A stretch of 64,000 bases of DNA from CAZTAK01 sp964611585. Its GTDB lineage: Bacteria > Pseudomonadota > Alphaproteobacteria > SHVP01. Both the position numbers and the translations under genes were made by a program. Below the pieces are notes generated by a model. That model did no database searches, was not told where the DNA came from, and was given only the letters and a program-made list of their open reading frames with translations. Every line of letters starts with the position of its first letter. Within the stretch, counting starts at the first letter, position 1. This document shows, one piece after another, positions 49,483 through 58,115 of the stretch. The DNA is taken from positions 4,710 to 68,709 of the forward strand of contig CAZTAK010000005.1 in NCBI GenBank assembly GCA_964611585.1. The letters run 5' to 3'.

Positions 49483-51075
49483 ATGACTGAGGCCCAATCC
49501 GACGACGGTTCGTCCTCCACGATCGACGCTCTGCGCCAGATCGTCGGCGCCGATAACGTCCTCACCGGTGACGCCGACCGGCGTTTCTTTTCAAGCGACG
49601 TCTATCGCGAGGCCGGCCCCGCCGCGGTCGTGATTCAGCCCCATACCCGGGAAGAGCTTGCGGCCGCAGTCGGCGCCGCAACCAAGGCGGGCCTTGCGGT
49701 GATCCCGCGAGGCGGCGGTCTTTCCTATACCGGCGGCTACCTTCCGAACGACAGCAACGCAATGATCGTCGACACCCGCGGGCTCGACCGAATTGTCGAG
49801 ATCAACGCGCAAGACATGTACGTCACCGTCGAGGCGGGATGCACCTGGAAGTCGCTCTACGAAGCGCTCGGCAAAAAGAATGTCCGCACGCCCTATTTTG
49901 GGCCGCTCTCGGGCATGTATGCCACCGTCGGCGGGGCGTTGTCGCAGAACAGCATGTTTTTCGGCTCCGGCCTCTATGGCGCAGCGGCGGATTCGGTGCT
50001 CGGCCTCCAGGTCGTGCTGGCGGACGGGTCCATCCTCAAGACCGGCTCGGCGGCCACGCCGTTCCAGCCATCGCCGTTTTTCCGCAGCTATGGTCCCGAT
50101 CTGACCGGGCTGTTCGTCGGCGATACCGGCGCCTTGGGTTTCAAGGTCGAGGCCACGTTCAAACTGATTCCGGCGCCGGCGGCGACATCGTTTGCCTCGT
50201 TCGGATTCGATTCGATGGAAGACCTTTGCCAGGTGATGGCGGAAGTGTCGCGCCGTGGCCTGGCGGCCGAATGTTTCGGCTTCGATCCTTTCTTGCAGGA
50301 ACAAAGGATGAAGCGCGCCGGATTGATCAAAGATCTGAAATCACTGGCGGGTGTTGCGCGGGCCGGTAAATCGCTCGGCAGCGGTCTGAAAGAGGCCACG
50401 AAGGTCGTGGCCGCCGGCCGGCGTTTCATGGAGGGCGTCAACTATTCAATGCACGTCGTCCTCGACGGGCGTAACGAGGCGGACGCGACAAGCCGCCTCG
50501 AAGAGGCGCGCAGCATCGCCCTTGCCACCGGCACCGAGGTCAAGAACAGCATGCCCAAGGTGGTGCGCGCGGCGCCGTTCGGGCCGCCGGTCACCATGCT
50601 GGGACCCGAAGGGCAGCGCTGGGTGCCGATTCACGCCATTGTCCCGCACAGCCGGATCGTCGATACGATTAATGCAGTACAGGATTTTTTCGAATCCCAG
50701 TCCGCTCTGATCGATCGGCATGGCATCGAGTGGGGCTACTTGCTCAGCACCTGCGGCCACCAGGCCTTTTTGGTCGAACCCATGTTCTTCTGGGAGGACG
50801 CGCGCAACTATTATCACGATCGCTATCTCGGCGATGACCATGTATCGAAGCTGAAGACGTACCCCGACAACCCCGCGGCTCGGGAGGCGGTGCATACATT
50901 GCGCTCGGGCCTTGCCGACTTGTTCAAGGAGCGCGGCGCCGTCCATTTTCAGATCGGGAAATGGTACCGCTACCGCGAGGGCCGTCACCCCGAAACCTTC
51001 CGGCTTCTTGAAATCATCAAGGACTACCTCGATCCCGCGGGGCGCGTGAACCCGGGTTCGCTCGGTCTCGGCTGA
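49483..51075 (+). CDS. FAD-binding PCMH-type oxidase/dehydrogenase
   Basis: 530 aa. FAD-binding motif VIPRGGGLSYTGGY near residue 75, then GGALSQNSMFFGSG, and C-terminal VNPGSLGLG, the usual end for glycolate-oxidase/vanillyl-alcohol-oxidase-like proteins. It may oxidise a hydroxy acid or phenolic substrate. No signal peptide. It is divergent from iorA and could share its regulation, which would link it to aryl-acid catabolism. Confidence 0.88.
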   Translation: MTEAQSDDGSSSTIDALRQIVGADNVLTGDADRRFFSSDVYREAGPAAVVIQPHTREELAAAVGAATKAGLAVIPRGGGLSYTGGYLPNDSNAMIVDTRGLDRIVEINAQDMYVTVEAGCTWKSLYEALGKKNVRTPYFGPLSGMYATVGGALSQNSMFFGSGLYGAAADSVLGLQVVLADGSILKTGSAATPFQPSPFFRSYGPDLTGLFVGDTGALGFKVEATFKLIPAPAATSFASFGFDSMEDLCQVMAEVSRRGLAAECFGFDPFLQEQRMKRAGLIKDLKSLAGVARAGKSLGSGLKEATKVVAAGRRFMEGVNYSMHVVLDGRNEADATSRLEEARSIALATGTEVKNSMPKVVRAAPFGPPVTMLGPEGQRWVPIHAIVPHSRIVDTINAVQDFFESQSALIDRHGIEWGYLLSTCGHQAFLVEPMFFWEDARNYYHDRYLGDDHVSKLKTYPDNPAAREAVHTLRSGLADLFKERGAVHFQIGKWYRYREGRHPETFRLLEIIKDYLDPAGRVNPGSLGLG

Positions 51076-51284
51076 GCCGGGCGCCGGGCGGAGCCAGAGC
51101 GCAGCGGCACGGGCACGCCGCGGGCGCGTTCACCCGCGCCGGCCGCCGGGGGCCCAGATGATTACTCGGCGCTAACGGCCCTAACTTGCATTTACTCAAT
51201 ATTAAGAGCCGCTGGGGCATTCTCCTTTTCTTCGAGATACCACGGGTGCGACCGGCGGGGGCGCACCCAGCAAAAGGAGCCACA

Positions 51285-51536
51285 ATGACAATCGGCGCAG
51301 TATCGGCCGCCCAGACGGCGGTCTCAATATTGAATAATACCAATGGTGCTGGCCAGAATGCCGGGACTGGATCGGCCACCAGCACGAAAGAAACCCTGGA
51401 ACAGATTGCGACCACAGCGGAAGCGGGCGGGGAATCCGGTTCGAGCGTCAATATTACCGCACAGGTTGCCAACGACAGCGCCGCCGGGTCCGATACCGGC
51501 GATTCGGTCGGCACTCAGGTCGACCTCACCGTTTGA
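51285..51536 (+). CDS. Small Ala/Ser/Thr/Gly-rich acidic protein
   Basis: 83 aa; ATG 51285 preceded by AAAGGAG. Composition is Ala, Ser, Thr, Gly, Asn, Asp and Glu, with one Lys and no Arg, Cys, Trp, His or Phe; no signal or helix pattern (MTIGAVSAAQTAVSILNNTN then GTGSATSTKETLEQIATTAE). It resembles small motif-free proteins beside flagellin- or RTX-like genes, but nothing supports a family. A real translation start makes it worth listing. Confidence 0.55.
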   Translation: MTIGAVSAAQTAVSILNNTNGAGQNAGTGSATSTKETLEQIATTAEAGGESGSSVNITAQVANDSAAGSDTGDSVGTQVDLTV

Positions 51537-51748
51537 TCCCCCATATCTCTGATTGAGTATCGGGGTGCCTTGGCAGCGCCCCGGCGATGCGGGATCGAGT
51601 CCCGCCACCAATGCGCGGCCGCCACACGATTGTTTTATTGCTCGTGAGGCCTGGGCCCCTATGATTTCGGCCTCAACTGACCAAGTATGGAGAGGCGTCG
51701 TCGCGTTCGCAGCGGCGCCAGTACTCTTGTCGGATTTCGAGGCAACGA

Positions 51749-53881
51749 ATGACGTCGTTCCTGAGGCAGGCCGGGGCGTTTCTTGGCCTCGTTCTTTTCG
51801 GGATTTCCGGATCTTTGTCTGTCGCCGCGGCTCCGGCGGCGAGCGACTGGATCGAATATGGCCAGGGCCGTATCCGGTTGATCTCGGCGCCGGCCGGCGT
51901 CGCTGACGGGACGATTCGCCTCGGCCTTCAATACGATATCGAACCGGGTTGGGAAATCTATTGGCGCTCGCCGGGCGAGGCCGGATACCCGACCACTATC
52001 GACTGGACCGGCACCGAGAATATTGTTGACGCTGAAATATTCTGGCCGGTGCCGGGACGCTTCCAGATATTCGGCCTCGACACTTTCGGCTACAAGGGAG
52101 AAGTGGTGTTGCCGATCGAAGGCCGCATCCTTCGCCCGAACGAGGCCGCGCAGATTCGCGCCGCCGTCAATTTTCTGACCTGCCAGGAAACCTGTGTCCC
52201 GCATGACGTCGTCCTCTCTCTCGACCTGCCGGGCGGGGCGGGCGGCGTTTCCGAGCACGCCCGGCTGATCAACAGGTATTGGGCCCAGGTCCCGAAATCG
52301 GATCCGGCGGTCGGTCTTCGTGTCGCTCGCACCGAACTGGTCGCGACCGGCGAGAATCCGCTGCTGCAAGTCATTGCCTTTTCCGAAAGTCCGTTCCGGA
52401 CACCCGACGTCTTCGTCGAAGGGCCGCAAAACTATATTTTCGCCCCGCCCGATGTTCGGCTATCCGAAAGCGGTGGCCGCGCGGTGTTTCATATCCCGAT
52501 CAGTTTGGCGGTAGTCCAGGGCGAGGGGCCGCCACCCGATTTATTGGGTGGCGAACTGACTATTACCCTTGTCGACCAGGGCCGCGCGATCGAGCAGACC
52601 CTGACGACCGTGCTGGGTCAGGCGGTAGCCACCTCGTTCATGCCGATTGTCTTGGTGCTTGCGTTGGCTTTTCTCGGTGGACTGATTCTCAACGTCATGC
52701 CGTGTGTGTTGCCGGTGTTGTCGATCAAACTGATGGGCGTCATGAACCACGGCGGTGGAGACCAACGCCATGTCCGGAACGGGTTCCTCGCCTCATCGGC
52801 CGGCATCGTCTTCGCTTTTCTGGTTCTGGCCGCCGGTCTGATCGCGCTCAAATACGCGGGTGCCGCCGTGGGCTGGGGCATCCAGTTTCAGCAGCCGTTG
52901 TTCATCGCAGCGATGACGGTGCTGATTACGCTGTTTGCAGCAAATATGTGGGGACTTTTCGAGTTGTCGCTGCCGCAATGGATTTCGGGTCTCGCGCTGC
53001 GGGGCGGCGGAGAGCGCCGCTCCGATGGACTGGTATCGTCCTTTGGAACCGGTGTCTTTGCGACCATTCTCGCCACTCCGTGTTCGGCGCCCTTCTTTGG
53101 TACCGCCATCGGTTTTGCGCTCGCCCGCGGGGCCTTCGAGATTGGCGGAATATTCGCCGCGCTCGGGCTCGGCATGGCGCTTCCCTACCTCGTACTCGCC
53201 GCTTTTCCAGGCCTTGCTACGCGGCTGCCGCGTCCCGGTGCGTGGATGGTAACCGTCAAGAAGGTGTTAGGCGTTGCGCTAGCCGGGACTGCCGTGTGGT
53301 TGATTTCCATTTTCGCCTTTCAGGTGGGCACGGTGGGCGCAGTAACGCTGGCCGCGATAATGGTGGCGGCAATCGGCGTGTTGTGGGCGCGGCAGCATGT
53401 TTCGGCCGCGGTTTCGAGATTCGCCCCCGTTGCCGTCGCTGCCCTTGCCGTGGTTGCGCTCGCGACATCGGGCATGGTGCCTCGCGGATTCGAGCCGCCA
53501 AAGGCCGGTCCCACAGACTGGGCTCCCTTCGACGAGGCTGCGATCCCGGGCCTGGTTGCAGAGGGAAAAATTGTCTTTGTCGATGTTACGGCCGAGTGGT
53601 GTGTAACCTGCTTGGTCAACAAGCGGCTCGTGCTCGACCGCGGCGAGGTAGCGCGGATTCTTGCCCGTGAAGACGTCGTCGCCATGCAGGCGGACTGGAC
53701 CAACCCGGACGAATCGATCGCCGCCTACCTGGCCCGCAACAACCGGTTCGGAATCCCGTTCAACATCATCTACGGCCCGGTCGCGCCCAACGGCCTCATC
53801 CTGCCCGAGCTTCTAACCCGGAATGTCGTGATGCAGACTTTTGATGCCGCAGCGGGACGAATCCTGGCGGCAGGCTCTTGA
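51749..53881 (+). CDS. ScsB/DsbD-like membrane thiol-disulfide reductase
   Basis: 710 aa. An N-terminal signal (to about residue 30) leads to a periplasmic domain with a Cys pair (NFLTCQETCVPH); about eight membrane helices follow with the two core cysteines in NVMPCVLPV and LATPCSAPFFG; a C-terminal thioredoxin domain has TAEWCVTC. Electrons from cytoplasmic thioredoxin cross the membrane to periplasmic acceptors. The long N-terminal part is like ScsB (suppressor of copper sensitivity). It is followed 26 bp later by a TlpA-like thioredoxin, its probable partner. Confidence 0.93.
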   Translation: MTSFLRQAGAFLGLVLFGISGSLSVAAAPAASDWIEYGQGRIRLISAPAGVADGTIRLGLQYDIEPGWEIYWRSPGEAGYPTTIDWTGTENIVDAEIFWPVPGRFQIFGLDTFGYKGEVVLPIEGRILRPNEAAQIRAAVNFLTCQETCVPHDVVLSLDLPGGAGGVSEHARLINRYWAQVPKSDPAVGLRVARTELVATGENPLLQVIAFSESPFRTPDVFVEGPQNYIFAPPDVRLSESGGRAVFHIPISLAVVQGEGPPPDLLGGELTITLVDQGRAIEQTLTTVLGQAVATSFMPIVLVLALAFLGGLILNVMPCVLPVLSIKLMGVMNHGGGDQRHVRNGFLASSAGIVFAFLVLAAGLIALKYAGAAVGWGIQFQQPLFIAAMTVLITLFAANMWGLFELSLPQWISGLALRGGGERRSDGLVSSFGTGVFATILATPCSAPFFGTAIGFALARGAFEIGGIFAALGLGMALPYLVLAAFPGLATRLPRPGAWMVTVKKVLGVALAGTAVWLISIFAFQVGTVGAVTLAAIMVAAIGVLWARQHVSAAVSRFAPVAVAALAVVALATSGMVPRGFEPPKAGPTDWAPFDEAAIPGLVAEGKIVFVDVTAEWCVTCLVNKRLVLDRGEVARILAREDVVAMQADWTNPDESIAAYLARNNRFGIPFNIIYGPVAPNGLILPELLTRNVVMQTFDAAAGRILAAGS

Positions 53882-53907
53882 ATGAATATGTGGAAAGGCA
53901 GCTGTCT

Positions 53908-54489
53908 ATGACCCGCAAAACCGGGATCGCCGCAGGTCTCGCAATCTTGGTCATCATTGCCGCCGCGTTCGTATTTCTCGGACCGGCGAACCGCAACGGG
54001 CTCGGGCCACGTCTGGAAGGCCAGGTGCAGTATTTCACGCTTGCCGGCGGCGGCCGCGCAGGGCCCGTGTCGGCCTGGTTTGACCGCAACGGTGGCGAAA
54101 TCTCCCTCGAAGATTTCCGCGGCCGGGTCGTACTGGTCAATTTCTGGGCGTCGTGGTGTGAGCTCTGCCTGCGCGAATTGCCATCTATGAGCCGTCTTCA
54201 GGTGGAAATGGCTGGCTCCGACTTCACGGTCATCGCTATCAATATCGACCGCGAGGGGCTGCCCGCGGCGGCGCCCTATTCGGAACGCCTCGGCCTTGAC
54301 GCGCTCGAAATCTATCTTGACCCACGGAGCCGGGTCGCGCGCGAGGTCGGCGTCAACCAGATGCCGACGACGGTGCTCTACGACCGGGACGGTAACGAGA
54401 TCGGTCGTCTGGAGGGGTCCGCCGAGTGGGACGAGCCAGAGGCCAAGGCGCTGCTGCGGTTCTTTATCGACAAGCCGCTGCCGATCTAA
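53908..54489 (+). CDS. TlpA/ResA-like membrane-anchored thioredoxin
   Basis: 193 aa from ATG 53908 (GGAAAGG about 9 nt upstream). N-terminal membrane anchor GIAAGLAILVIIAAAFVFLG, then a periplasmic thioredoxin fold with NFWASWCELCLRELPSM (active-site CELC) and the cis-Pro in NQMPTTVLYDRDG. Reduces protein disulfides in the periplasm, probably recharged by the ScsB/DsbD-like protein just upstream. Its stop faces the TIGR02186 gene. Confidence 0.92.
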   Translation: MTRKTGIAAGLAILVIIAAAFVFLGPANRNGLGPRLEGQVQYFTLAGGGRAGPVSAWFDRNGGEISLEDFRGRVVLVNFWASWCELCLRELPSMSRLQVEMAGSDFTVIAINIDREGLPAAAPYSERLGLDALEIYLDPRSRVAREVGVNQMPTTVLYDRDGNEIGRLEGSAEWDEPEAKALLRFFIDKPLPI

Positions 54490-54518
54490 GTGCCCCCCTG
54501 CGGCGCCGGAGAGTGCCG

Positions 54519-55268
54519 TCAGGTCCGGCGGAAAACGGCTGCCGCGATCCAGCCCCCCGCCACCGCCAGAATAATCGCGAGGATGCCGTAGATTGCGGGC
54601 TGGTCGTTGGCAAGCTCATAGACCGCCCGTTCGATTCCCGACTTGGAGATGAACAACGGCGTCGACTGACGGCTGACAAGCTGCCCGTAACGGAAGAGGT
54701 ACACGTCCGCCGAATAGGTGCCAGTGGGTGCGTTGGCGGGGAACCGGATTTGAGTCCGGAAAAGTTCGTTCTTTACAAACGTCACAGCGCCCTCGCCGGT
54801 CCGGTACAATTGCGCGGTTTCCTTGTTGCGGATCAGCGCCGCACTGAACTCTTTGAAATCCTGCGCGGAAATCTCATGGGCGGGCGCAAAATTGAGATTA
54901 CCGGGCCGGATCCCGAGTTCGGCGAATACGGCCGGCTCGGCAATCTCCACCAGCGGCACCGATGTACTGAGCGAATAGTACGCGGGCACGCCGGTAAACG
55001 TGACGGCGGTCCGGTTAATCCAGATGCCGGCAACGCGTTCCTTGCGGCGGACAACAACGTCTTCGCTCGGGCCGATGACGGCAATCACGACCTGGCTGTC
55101 TTCGTCGGCAGTCCCGAACAAGAGTATTTCGGCACCCGAAAAACCGGACGTGATTTCGATGACGTGGGTCGACAAATCGGCGACCAGCGGTTCCGCGCGG
55201 GCAGCAACCCCGGCTAGGGCTGCCGCTGCACCCGCAACGATCAGGATTTTCCCAAAGTTCCGCATCAT
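54519..55268 (-). CDS. TIGR02186-family exported membrane protein
   Basis: 249 aa from ATG 55268, overlapping the upstream TauE/SafE stop. Signal peptide MMRNFGKILIVAGAAAALAGVAARA, beta-rich periplasmic part with LVADLSTHVIEITSGFSGAEILLFG (family-typical opening, substituted briefly here) and a C-terminal helix AIYGILAIILAVAGGWIA. The family is restricted to alphaproteobacteria and is always coupled to TauE/SafE-like permeases; its function is uncharacterised, perhaps sulfur compound export. Confidence 0.88.
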   Translation of the reverse strand: MMRNFGKILIVAGAAAALAGVAARAEPLVADLSTHVIEITSGFSGAEILLFGTADEDSQVVIAVIGPSEDVVVRRKERVAGIWINRTAVTFTGVPAYYSLSTSVPLVEIAEPAVFAELGIRPGNLNFAPAHEISAQDFKEFSAALIRNKETAQLYRTGEGAVTFVKNELFRTQIRFPANAPTGTYSADVYLFRYGQLVSRQSTPLFISKSGIERAVYELANDQPAIYGILAIILAVAGGWIAAAVFRRT

Positions 55269-56185
55269 TCCGCCAGCACCGCGCCAATCGAGAATTGATC
55301 GACTGGAACCGCCACGAGATCGAAAAACAGTTTCGCGCAAACCGCCAGAACCATCAGCGCCAGCAGGGCGCGCAGCTGTTCACCCCGCAGCTTGACGCCG
55401 ACGCGCGCGCCAAACTGGGCGCCCACGACCGCGCCTGCCAGCAACAAAAGGGCCAATACAACGTCCACCGTCTGGTTGGTTACCGAGTGCAGAAACGTGA
55501 CGTTGGCGGTGACGAAGATGATCTGAAATAGCGAAGTCCCGACAACGATAGCCGTTGGCATCCCGAGCAGGTAAATCATCGCCGGAATCATGATGAAGCC
55601 GCCGCCGACGCCCATGATCGCGGCGAGCATTCCGACCAGGAACCCGACCGCCAGTGGCGGCAACACGCTGATATATAGTTTTGACTTGTGGAAGCGCAGG
55701 CGGAACGGCAGTCCGTGGGCCCAGTAATGGACATGGGCCTTGCGCGGCGGCGCACCCTTGCGGCGGGTGCGCAAGATCATGCGGACGCTTTCGATCAGCA
55801 TCAGCGATCCGATGATGCCCAAAAACACCACGAAGGCCACCGAAATTACCAGGTCAATCTGGCCTATTTCCCGCAACAGGCGGAACAGAAACGTGCCCGT
55901 GGTCGAGCCGAACGCACCGCCCACCACCAGGACCAGGCCCATCTTGAAATCGACGTTGCCGCGCCGCCAGTGGGCGATCACGCCTGAGACCGAGGTCGCG
56001 ACAATCTGATTGGCTTCAGTGGCGACGGCGACCGCTGGTGGGATGCCCACGAAAATCAACAGCGGTGTCATCAGAAATCCGCCGCCGACGCCGAACATAC
56101 CGGAGAGAAACCCGACCGCGCCCCCCATGCCCAGGATGAGAAAGATATTGAGCGATAGCTCGGCAATGGGTAGATAGATCTGCAT
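55265..56185 (-). CDS. TauE/SafE-family sulfite/organosulfur permease
   Basis: 306 aa, about eight membrane helices in two halves, each with the family motif: GMFGVGGGFLMTP in the first and AIMGVGGGFIMIP in the second. Family: export of sulfite, sulfoacetate or other sulfur anions. Overlaps the TIGR02186 gene by ATGA. An ArsR regulator of persulfide-sensor type lies upstream on the same strand, 519 bp away. Confidence 0.92.
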   Translation of the reverse strand: MQIYLPIAELSLNIFLILGMGGAVGFLSGMFGVGGGFLMTPLLIFVGIPPAVAVATEANQIVATSVSGVIAHWRRGNVDFKMGLVLVVGGAFGSTTGTFLFRLLREIGQIDLVISVAFVVFLGIIGSLMLIESVRMILRTRRKGAPPRKAHVHYWAHGLPFRLRFHKSKLYISVLPPLAVGFLVGMLAAIMGVGGGFIMIPAMIYLLGMPTAIVVGTSLFQIIFVTANVTFLHSVTNQTVDVVLALLLLAGAVVGAQFGARVGVKLRGEQLRALLALMVLAVCAKLFFDLVAVPVDQFSIGAVLAE

Positions 56186-56704
56186 CTAGGCCAGCGGAAC
56201 TCCGAAAACCAGTAAGACAGATAACGCGGGGGGCAGGATCATGCGCCGCACTCCGGGGCTTTGAAAGCCTACACACAATATATTAGCAGGTTCAAAACTA
56301 TCAATGGAATCTGCCCCTCGCGGGTGACAAAAAGTATCTCTCCTTGCCCTACGAAGGCCGGTGAGCCAACCCGCCATCGACCTCTCCGGACCGTTGCCGA
56401 CGAGATGTGGAGATCCGCCTGCAAAAGGTGCGCATACCGTGGTGGCATCCGTGCGCGCTTACACGCCTGCCAGATTCGCTGCATTGAGGGCAAACCCGAT
56501 CGCCCGGTGGACCGGGGTGTTCGGTGCGCCAAGGGCTCGGCCAGGATCCTGAAGCCGGGGTCGCCCGCCGCCGTGCCTATGGCGCCCGGCCTGGAGATAG
56601 AGAGCGGGCTTTCAATCGCCGGGGCAAGGCCCGCGGTCACGCTCTAATAGGGCGCGCCGTCGGTCGGGGCGATTTGCGGCAATCGATGCCGCGCGACACT
56701 CGGG
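56186..56704. other. Gene-free stretch upstream of the TauE/SafE gene
   Basis: About 520 bases. The longest open frame (minus, 56269-56640) has no RBS, no domain and shadow-like composition. An AT-rich patch at about 56265-56310 (acacacaatatattagcag) could carry the promoter for the TauE/SafE operon. I found no clear operator dyad or terminator. Confidence 0.45.
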
Positions 56705-57055
56705 TTATGAGCGGCCGATTTGGGCCACCCGCGCCGGTTCGGCCGCGGGCACAGCGGGGTCGCAATAGAGTTCGTACAGCACGTGGATGACGCGTGTCGC
56801 CTCGTCGCCGGCCAACGAATAGAAAATGGTCTGGGCCTGACGCCGGGTGGTGACGAGTTCGTCGCGGCGTAACCGCGCCAGGTGCTGGGACAGGGCCGAC
56901 TGGCTGAGTCCGACGACGCTTTCGAGTTCACCCACCGACTTCTCGCCATCTGCCAATTGGCACATGATCATGAGGCGGTTCGGGTTGCCGAGCGCCCGCA
57001 ACAGGTCACTCGCACGCGCAGCGTTTTCCTGAAGCTGCGACAGGTCCATTTTCAT
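56705..57055 (-). CDS. ArsR-family regulator of the BigR/SqrR (persulfide-sensing) type
   Basis: 116 aa, winged helix: VGLSQSALSQHLARLRRDELV is the recognition region. It has two cysteines, C32 (MIMCQLADGEKS) and C98 (YELYCDP), 66 residues apart, the same spacing as the sulfide-reactive pair C41/C107 in SqrR. They form a tetrasulfide bridge on exposure to persulfide and release DNA. The neighbouring TauE/SafE, TIGR02186 and thiol-redox genes fit a sulfide-stress regulon. Its gene follows DUF962 by 58 bp. Confidence 0.88.
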   Translation of the reverse strand: MKMDLSQLQENAARASDLLRALGNPNRLMIMCQLADGEKSVGELESVVGLSQSALSQHLARLRRDELVTTRRQAQTIFYSLAGDEATRVIHVLYELYCDPAVPAAEPARVAQIGRS

Positions 57056-57113
57056 GGCATTACTATTCCGCGAACCGGGTCATGGCGTCAATGGCGGGCC
57101 CGCTGGTGCGCCG

Positions 57114-57455
57114 CTAGGTGGCCGCCCCGACCTGCTCCGCCGACGGCAACTCTGCCCCAGGGCGCCCGGCAAGGGCCAGATAGTACATGCGAAAATCGCT
57201 GTGGAGCGACCAAATCGGGCACCTGAACGACGCCGGCCGGTTTTGTTTGACAAAGAAGTGCCCGGCCAAAGCAAACCCATAGCCGCCGAAAACCGCGCCC
57301 ACGAGGGTGAAGGCATTGCCGGTGACCGCCAACATCACCAACGGGACGATCGCGATTGTCGTCCCGAAGTCGTGCAATGCCTGGTACAGGCGCTTGCGGT
57401 GCTTGCGCAGGTAGAACGGCCAAAACTCGCCATAGGTTTCAATTCGGCCTGCCAT
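57114..57455 (-). CDS. DUF962/Mpo1-like membrane protein
   Basis: 113 aa from ATG 57455. It has FWPFYLRKHRKRLYQALHDFGTT and YGFALAGHFFVKQNRPASF, the conserved His motifs and hairpin-helix layout of the Mpo1/YGL010w family, whose yeast member is an iron-dependent dioxygenase shortening 2-hydroxy fatty acids. Bacterial members are uncharacterised. Upstream of the ArsR gene and divergent from the MerR-led fatty-acid operon. Confidence 0.85.
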   Translation of the reverse strand: MAGRIETYGEFWPFYLRKHRKRLYQALHDFGTTIAIVPLVMLAVTGNAFTLVGAVFGGYGFALAGHFFVKQNRPASFRCPIWSLHSDFRMYYLALAGRPGAELPSAEQVGAAT

Positions 57456-57635
57456 TGCGGTCCTCGTTTTCCGAGTGCCGCAGCCTATTCCTGCGGTCCC
57501 GGAAATCAAAGGCGCGCAGGGCGACAGCGGCGCAGGTTCTCAAGGTATTGAAATATAATAAAAAACCATGGTATTCGCAAAAAAATGCTTGGGCTCGGGG
57601 ATGCTCGTTTCCTCTGCACAGGTTGGTTTCTTTGC

Positions 57636-57664
57636 TTGACGTTAACGTAAACGTTAACTAGCAT
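57636..57664 (+). promoter_or_regulatory. Promoter with a perfect 18-bp palindromic operator for the MerR-type regulator
   Basis: GTTAACGT-AA-ACGTTAAC (57641-57658) sits between a -35-like TTGACG (57636-57641) and a -10-like TAGCAT (57659-57664), a 17-bp spacer. MerR-family operators lie in just this place. The palindrome resembles the published LiuR-type pattern with ACGT halves. It is 62 bp before the regulator's own start, so it would also autoregulate. Confidence 0.65.
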
Positions 57665-57719
57665 TTCCTCCGATTACGGCAAACCGGGTGCCGTGGCCAC
57701 AGGAGGGCGCGTACGACTG

Positions 57720-58115
57720 ATGCCGGATAGCTGTTCCATCGGTGACCTAGCGGGCGAATTGGGCGTCACGCCGCGCACGCTTCGATTCTACGAGGATCAG
57801 GGACTGCTCCATCCGGGGCGGGCCGGGAAGGCGCGCATTTTCAGCGCCCGCGACCGGGCGCGGTTGAGCCTCATTCTGCGCGGCAAGCGCCTCGGGTTCA
57901 GTCTCGCCGAGATCAAGGAGATGCTGGATCTCTACGACCTTGGTGACGACCAGGCCGAACAGTTGCGTCTGACGCAGCAAAAGATTCGCGAACGGATCGC
58001 GCAATTGGAAGGCCAGCGCGCCGACATCGAATCGACCCTGAAGGAACTCAACGACGCCGACGTCGAAGTGCGCCGCGCCCTTTCGTCGAAAGAGGTCATG
58101 ACCAATGCAGTATGA
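57720..58115 (+). CDS. MerR-family regulator (LiuR-like)
   Basis: 131 aa; ATG 57720 with AGGAGG 13 nt upstream. N-terminal winged helix SIGDLAGELGVTPRTLRFYEDQGLLHPGR (shown as the family signature in short: TPRTLRFYEDQGL), then a coiled dimerisation helix QQKIRERIAQLEGQRADI. No metal-binding cysteines, unlike metal-sensing MerR. In proteobacteria such genes adjoin acyl-CoA dehydrogenases and control branched-chain amino acid or fatty-acid degradation, which matches the genes downstream. Confidence 0.9.
   Translation: MPDSCSIGDLAGELGVTPRTLRFYEDQGLLHPGRAGKARIFSARDRARLSLILRGKRLGFSLAEIKEMLDLYDLGDDQAEQLRLTQQKIRERIAQLEGQRADIESTLKELNDADVEVRRALSSKEVMTNAV

Noticed and set aside
51589..51610. GCGGGATCGAGTCCCGCCACCA, looking like the 3' end of a tRNA
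   Set aside because: The T-arm-like stem-loop runs straight into CCACCA without a 7-bp acceptor strand, and no D-arm or anticodon arm lies upstream. Could be an attachment-site remnant but cannot be called.
56269..56640. 123-codon minus-strand open frame
   Set aside because: No ribosome binding site, no recognisable motif and codon composition like a shadow frame.
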